Shown here in pieces: positions 6,411 through 9,373 of a DNA stretch of 9,373 bases. The notes beneath the pieces are model-generated. The model ran no database searches, was not told the DNA's origin, and saw only the letters and a program-made list of their open reading frames with translations. Source of the DNA: PCC-6406 sp964353225. Its GTDB lineage: Bacteria; Cyanobacteriota; Cyanobacteriia; Phormidesmidales; Phormidesmidaceae. The stretch's first letter is position 1; each line of letters begins with the position of its first letter. Both the position numbers and the translations under genes were made by a program. The stretch lies in the NCBI GenBank assembly GCA_964353225.1, contig CAYGVA010000161.1, positions 1 through 9,373 of the forward strand, in the 5' to 3' direction.

Positions 6411-6927
6411 GGGTTGGACGGGGACGTAGATAGATCAACCCCGACACCCAGGTCAGGGCCACGGCCATCCAGAACAGCACCAGGGCGATGGCTGGCCAGG
6501 GTCCATTCAGGGGCATCAGTAAGAGGGCGATCGCCCCAATCTGCACCACCGTCTTCCCCTTGCCCCACTGGCTGGCCCCCGGCACCTGCTTCCCTTGAAA
6601 CGCCGGATTCACCCGCCATCCAGAGATGGTTAACTCCCGCGCCACGATCAAAAACACCCCCCAAGCGGGCACCCGGCCCATATCTACTAAGGCCAACAGC
6701 GGGGCCATCACTAGTAACTTATCCACCAGGGGATCCAGAAACTTGCCCAGTTCCGTCACCTGATCGAGCCTACGGGCCAGATAGCCATCCACCCAATCCG
6801 TGCTGGCGGCGATCAGAAATACGACCACCGCCCACCACTGGCGATCTGGGGTGGGGTCAGCCAAGAGGACTAATACGATGGGAGCCCCCAACAGGCGAGA
6901 CAGGGTAATCCAGGTGGGTAGGTTCAC
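6391..6927 (-). CDS. pgsA: CDP-diacylglycerol--glycerol-3-phosphate 3-phosphatidyltransferase
   Basis: It makes phosphatidylglycerophosphate from CDP-diacylglycerol and glycerol-3-phosphate, the committed step to phosphatidylglycerol, the only major phospholipid of thylakoids. The 178-residue protein has the full CDP-alcohol phosphatidyltransferase signature at residues 44-69: Asp44, Asp47-Gly48, Ala51-Arg52, Gly61, Asp65 and Asp69 (from STDWVDGYLARR to FLDPLVDK). It starts with the family-typical NLPTWITLSRLLG and has about five to six membrane helices. The start is the GTG at 6927, one nucleotide after the TAA of the upstream transporter gene, suggesting translational coupling. The in-frame ATG at 6996 would add 23 low-complexity residues and overlap the transporter by 68 bp, so it is less likely. 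The basic C-terminal tail (THSKGKI) is encoded by one arm of an AT-rich repeat. Pgs1-type or other CDP-alcohol transferases are possible, but length and order favour PgsA. Confidence 0.93.
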   Translation of the reverse strand: MNLPTWITLSRLLGAPIVLVLLADPTPDRQWWAVVVFLIAASTDWVDGYLARRLDQVTELGKFLDPLVDKLLVMAPLLALVDMGRVPAWGVFLIVARELTISGWRVNPAFQGKQVPGASQWGKGKTVVQIGAIALLLMPLNGPWPAIALVLFWMAVALTWVSGLIYLRPRPTHSKGKI

Positions 6928-6928
6928 A

Positions 6929-7858
6929 TTAATAACTAATCTGCTGGGATTGATAGCCAACGGGCTCGAGGTGGATGGTGACTCGGGTGGGGCCATAGCG
7001 AGCTTCTAAGGCGGCTTCTACCTCTTCGGTGATGTCGTGGGCGCGGGCGATGTCGCGGGGTTCCACCACCATGTGCATATCGATAAACACCTGTCGGCCT
7101 AAGAGCCCTCGGGAGGCGATGTCATGGCAGTTGAGCACCCCCGGCACCTGCATAGCGACGCTGTAGATGGCCTCAGGCGCGATCGCCATTTCATCCACCA
7201 GCCAAGGCAGATTATCCCGCAGCACCGTCCACCCACTTCTAAACACCAAAATCGCCACGGGGAAAGCAATCACAATATCTAGCCACTGCACCCCCAGCCA
7301 CACCCCGATCAGCCCCCCCATCACCGAAATCGTGATCCACACATCACTCATGGTGTGGTGGGCATCGGCAATCAAAATCTTGCTGCTGAGTTGCAGCCCC
7401 ACCCGGCGTTCATAAAAAGCCACCCCAATGTTGATGCCCAGCACCAGCAGCATGATCCACAGGGCATTGGCAGACATGGTGACGACCCCCTCCCCTGACA
7501 GCAGCCGATCTACAGTGCTTTTGAGAATTTCGAAACAGGCGATACCCAAAAAGGCGGCGATGCCCAAGGCCCCGATCGCCTCAAATTTTTGATGGCCATA
7601 GGGATGATCGCGATCGGGCTGGGGAGAGGCCAGTTGGTTGGTCACCAGGCCCAACACATTGTTAGCGCTATCGGTGACGCTGTGGAGGGCGTCGGCCAGC
7701 AGGCTCAGGGAACCCGTCCACCAGCCCACCAATGACTTGAGCCCCACCACCGTCAGGTTGAGGAGCAGGGTAATGACCAACACGCGACGGACCTGCCCCC
7801 GATGGTCGGCAGCGGCTTGGGGGGTTTCGATAGATGAAGACGGAAACTCGGACGCCAT
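6929..7858 (-). CDS. Cation diffusion facilitator (CDF) family transporter, zinc type
   Basis: Proton-coupled efflux of divalent metal across the inner membrane. The 309-residue protein has a polar N-terminus, about six membrane helices (residues about 25-215) and a cytoplasmic CDF C-terminal domain (about 216-300, IDMHMVVEP region). The transport site reads His59/Asp63 in helix 2 (LADALHSVTD) and His168/Asp172 in helix 5 (ADAHHTMSD). This HD-HD set is typical of zinc transporters, unlike the DD-HD of FieF/YiiP. The loop motif DHPYGHQKFE (84-93) is the family's second-site region. There is no His-rich loop between helices 4 and 5. ATG at 7858 is used; TTG at 7867 would add three residues. It is the first of the minus-strand series and its stop lies 1 nt before pgsA. 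Zinc is inferred from the site residues; cobalt, cadmium or manganese are not excluded. Confidence 0.93.
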   Translation of the reverse strand: MASEFPSSSIETPQAAADHRGQVRRVLVITLLLNLTVVGLKSLVGWWTGSLSLLADALHSVTDSANNVLGLVTNQLASPQPDRDHPYGHQKFEAIGALGIAAFLGIACFEILKSTVDRLLSGEGVVTMSANALWIMLLVLGINIGVAFYERRVGLQLSSKILIADAHHTMSDVWITISVMGGLIGVWLGVQWLDIVIAFPVAILVFRSGWTVLRDNLPWLVDEMAIAPEAIYSVAMQVPGVLNCHDIASRGLLGRQVFIDMHMVVEPRDIARAHDITEEVEAALEARYGPTRVTIHLEPVGYQSQQISY

Positions 7859-8140
7859 GGCGGTCAATCCAGTGGGGTAGATGGCACAGACGACAGAAGA
7901 CGCGAATCAATGCAGTTCGCAGCAGAACGCAAATCCATGGGAATCAATCCTGATCTTAAGGGCTTACCTGAACCAATAGGGATCAGCACCCTCGACCCAT
8001 CGCTATGGTGTGCGGCTCACATAGCCCATTCAACGACAAGCATTACGGTTCGCAGACCGACGGCGATCGGCCCATCCATCACCCCGACAAAACCTTTGCA
8101 CCTACTTGCCAGCAAAGATTTTGGCTGCGATGCGCCATTT
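7859..8140. other. 282-base stretch without a supported gene
   Basis: This is the left part of the divergent spacer between the CDF gene and ocp. It must contain the minus-strand promoter of the CDF-pgsA pair, but I find no convincing -35/-10. A plus-strand frame from 7910 (88 codons) lacks a ribosome binding site and protein-like composition. A weak hairpin CTTTGC (8094-8099) with GCAAAG (8112-8117) is the only structure seen. Confidence 0.5.
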
Positions 8141-8158
8141 TTTACAAAGCGTTACATT
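8141..8158 (+). promoter_or_regulatory. HLR1 motif, predicted RpaB binding site
   Basis: TTTACAAAGCGTTACATT matches every position of the HLR1 consensus: two direct repeats of (G/T)TTACA(A/T)(A/T) separated by two bases, bound by the OmpR-type regulator RpaB in cyanobacteria. The site overlaps the -35 box and spacer. In known cyanobacterial promoters this core position goes with repression in low light and release in high light (that mode is inferred here). Confidence 0.75.
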
Positions 8159-8170
8159 TTGGTATACAAT
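8141..8170 (+). promoter_or_regulatory. Promoter with -35 TTTACA and -10 TATACA
   Basis: TTTACA (8141-8146) and TATACA (8163-8168, continuing AAT to 8171) are spaced by 16 nt. Counting the overlapping TACAAT at 8165-8170 gives 18 nt. The predicted transcription start is about 8175-8178, reading rightward toward ocp. The -35 box is the first half of the HLR1 site. Confidence 0.65.
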
Positions 8171-8175
8171 TCTTA

Positions 8176-8357
8176 ATGAGATGTAGAGCAAACCTTGGAG
8201 TTGTCATTCACGAGTTAACGGTTAAGCCAAGTATTTGAGCCAGCAAAGCTTCCTGTCTTGAAAAGGCAGAGGAGTTTTTACCTAAGGAAGCGCCATAAAT
8301 TTTTACTCTCCTAAAAATTTATGGCGGGGCCGACGGGCCTATATATTTGTGTTTTTT
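8176..8357 (+). ncRNA. Candidate small RNA or leader transcript under HLR1 control
   Basis: A transcript starting near 8176 would run about 180 nt through the perfect hairpin at 8291-8326, a small GGCC/GGCC hairpin (8328-8339) and a T-rich tract ending in six T at 8352-8357. No protein frame of note is found; the longest start-to-stop frame there is 22 codons from 8321, without a ribosome binding site. The exposed loop CTCTCC resembles an anti-Shine-Dalgarno sequence, a feature of small RNAs that block translation starts. HLR1 control plus such a loop recalls PsrR1, the high-light small RNA of Synechocystis, but I cannot establish orthology from sequence alone. It could equally be the first part of a long ocp leader. 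Confidence 0.4.
8291..8326. terminator. Perfect 15-bp hairpin, possible terminator
   Basis: CGCCATAAATTTTTA (8291-8305) pairs perfectly with 8312-8326 around the 6-nt loop CTCTCC. A second short GC hairpin and a T-rich tract (8341-8357) follow on the plus strand. It could end a transcript from the 8141 promoter or act as an attenuator in the ocp leader. Confidence 0.55.
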
Positions 8358-8694
8358 CCGTGGAACTTCACCTAGTTGGTCTAACCTAATTTAATGTCGA
8401 GATCGCTTTCTTTCTGTTGATGGTTCGCCACTGAGTGAAATCTTTCCGACTGGTATCTAAGCCATATTCGCCTTGGAATATGGGCTTTAAGACCCACATA
8501 TTTAGCTCTGCGTCGTTGACTTTTCCTAGTGTTGAAAAGCGCAGTTTCTGACTCAAACTAGTCCGTTGCTTTGCTTGAGGTAGGGGTCGCTTACCCCAAG
8601 AGATAACGTTTGAAAAATCTTTTTCAACATGTATTCCCTCAAAGTCTTCTGTCGCACGGCACTCGGTTCATTGTTTCTTACTTGAGGTTTTTTC
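8358..8694 (+). other. Structured non-coding leader of ocp
   Basis: No protein gene is found. Four hairpins occur in order: AAGCCATATTC (8459-8469) with 8476-8487, an 11-bp stem with one bulged G and a 6-nt loop; CTTTTC/GAAAAG (8520-8525 with 8534-8539); GGGGT/ACCCC (8583-8587 with 8593-8597); TTGAAAA/TTTTCAA (8610-8616 with 8621-8627). A TTGACT at 8516-8521 has no matching -10 box, so I cannot place a separate ocp promoter. No known riboswitch class is recognised. A ribosome binding site GAGG ends the region at 8684-8687. Confidence 0.45.
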
Positions 8695-9373
8695 ATGCCT
8701 TATACCATTAACGCTGCTCGCAATATTTTTCCTGACACCCTCTCTGCGGGAGCCGTACCTGCAACGACCGCTCGGTTCAACCAACTCAGCGCTGAAGATC
8801 AGCTGGCACTGATTTGGTTCGCTTACCTAGAGATGGGAAAAAGCATCACTATCGCTGCACCGGGTGCGGCTAGGATGCAGTTTGCGGAGCGAATTTTGGA
8901 TCAGATCAAGGCCATGTCGCCTTTAGAGCAAAGTCAGGCCATGTGTGATTTGGCCAACCGAGCCGATACGGAAGTTTCCCGTGCCTATGCCACCTGGACA
9001 CCCAACCTCAAGCTTGGGTTTTGGTATCGCCTGGGTGAATGGATGGAGCAGGGTTTAGTTGCACCAATTCCCGAAGGCTACAAGCTTTCTGCCAATGCCA
9101 ATGCCATTTTGGTGGCGATTCAACAGCTAGAGTCAGGCCAGCAGATTTCGGTGCTGCGCAATTGCGTGGTTGATATGGGGTATGACACCGGCAAGATGAG
9201 CGGCTACACCCGCGTATCCGAACCGGTCGAGCCGCCCAAGTCCCTCTCTCAGCGGACCAAGGTAGAAATCGTGGGGGTTACCAACGCGACGGTCCTCAAC
9301 TACATGGACAATTTGAACGCCAATGATTTTGATGCATTGATCGAATTGTTCATGGCTGATGGTGCCTTGCAAC
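8695..9373 (+). CDS. ocp: Orange carotenoid protein, 3' truncated by the window
   Basis: OCP binds a keto-carotenoid, is switched by strong blue-green light and then docks on phycobilisomes to dissipate excess energy as heat. The 226 residues in the window cover the all-helical N-terminal domain (about 15-165), the linker (about 166-190) and the first part of the NTF2-like C-terminal domain; about 90 residues are missing. The start MPYTINAARNIFP is the family start, with GAGG 7 nt upstream. Key residues are present: Trp41, Tyr44, Trp110 and Tyr111 in the carotenoid tunnel, Glu34, Arg155 (SVLRN, interdomain salt bridge and phycobilisome contact), and Tyr203, equal to Synechocystis Tyr201 with a 2-residue linker insertion. 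Trp288 and the rest of the C-terminal site lie outside. The sequence is closest in memory to OCP1. A downstream FRP gene would be expected but cannot be seen. Transcription may come from the HLR1 promoter over 500 nt upstream or from a nearer one not recognised. Confidence 0.97.
   Translation, partial: MPYTINAARNIFPDTLSAGAVPATTARFNQLSAEDQLALIWFAYLEMGKSITIAAPGAARMQFAERILDQIKAMSPLEQSQAMCDLANRADTEVSRAYATWTPNLKLGFWYRLGEWMEQGLVAPIPEGYKLSANANAILVAIQQLESGQQISVLRNCVVDMGYDTGKMSGYTRVSEPVEPPKSLSQRTKVEIVGVTNATVLNYMDNLNANDFDALIELFMADGALQ

Noticed and set aside
7910..8176. 88-codon plus-strand frame upstream of the HLR1 promoter
   Set aside because: No ribosome binding site, composition unlike a protein, and it runs across the promoter at 8141-8170.
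8291..8326. Match to the cyanobacterial small RNA Yfr1
   Set aside because: Yfr1 has a conserved unpaired ACUCCUCACAC stretch between two stems; here the loop is only CTCTCC and the rest does not match.
8321..8389. 22-codon frame whose ATG lies in the 3' arm of the hairpin
   Set aside because: No ribosome binding site and no known family; the ATG is part of the perfect stem, so chance is the simpler reading.

Overview
The window comes from a cyanobacterium. The strongest sign is the 5' two-thirds of an orange carotenoid protein gene at the right edge, a family found only in cyanobacteria. Supporting signs are at least five copies of the HIP1 octamer GCGATCGC (near 1547, 2568, 3116, 6527 and 7179), a PEP-CTERM-like protein end, AT-rich 'ATTCAAA'-type intergenic repeats and a consensus HLR1 (RpaB) site. 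The species cannot be fixed; base composition and gene content would fit a Leptolyngbya-like or related filamentous lineage (inference).

Left third (1-3133). The 3' end of a surface/secreted protein gene with a C-terminal sorting-type tail is followed by an unrecognised small protein gene on the same strand. That gene converges on, and overlaps by 48 bp, a response regulator with a receiver domain and a weakly GAF-like C-terminal half. A 673-base stretch without a convincing gene follows, then tRNA-Val(CAC) on the minus strand, back to back with a small cupin protein gene.

Middle (3186-7858). Three minus-strand genes are read in the order CDF zinc-type transporter, pgsA (phosphatidylglycerophosphate synthase, GTG start 1 nt after the transporter stop), then a 985-residue fusion. 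The fusion joins a divergent PlsY-like membrane acyltransferase domain to an ATP-grasp/phosphohistidine dikinase module. It has no PEP/pyruvate barrel and resembles the rifampin-phosphotransferase layout. pgsA and the fusion both point to phospholipid metabolism. Between them sits a 143-bp MITE-like element with 16-bp perfect terminal inverted repeats and a TTA target duplication, inserted inside an older AT-rich imperfect inverted repeat.

Right part (7859-9373). An 836-base stretch without a protein gene separates the divergent transporter and OCP genes. It carries a perfect HLR1 site built into a -35/-10 promoter, a perfect 15-bp hairpin with a CTCTCC loop followed by a T-rich tract, several further hairpins, and a good ribosome binding site ahead of ocp. 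The simplest readings are a high-light-regulated small RNA gene, a long regulated leader for ocp, or both. The window ends inside the C-terminal domain of OCP.

Most notable: the PlsY-dikinase fusion beside pgsA, and the HLR1-driven non-coding transcript candidate upstream of ocp.
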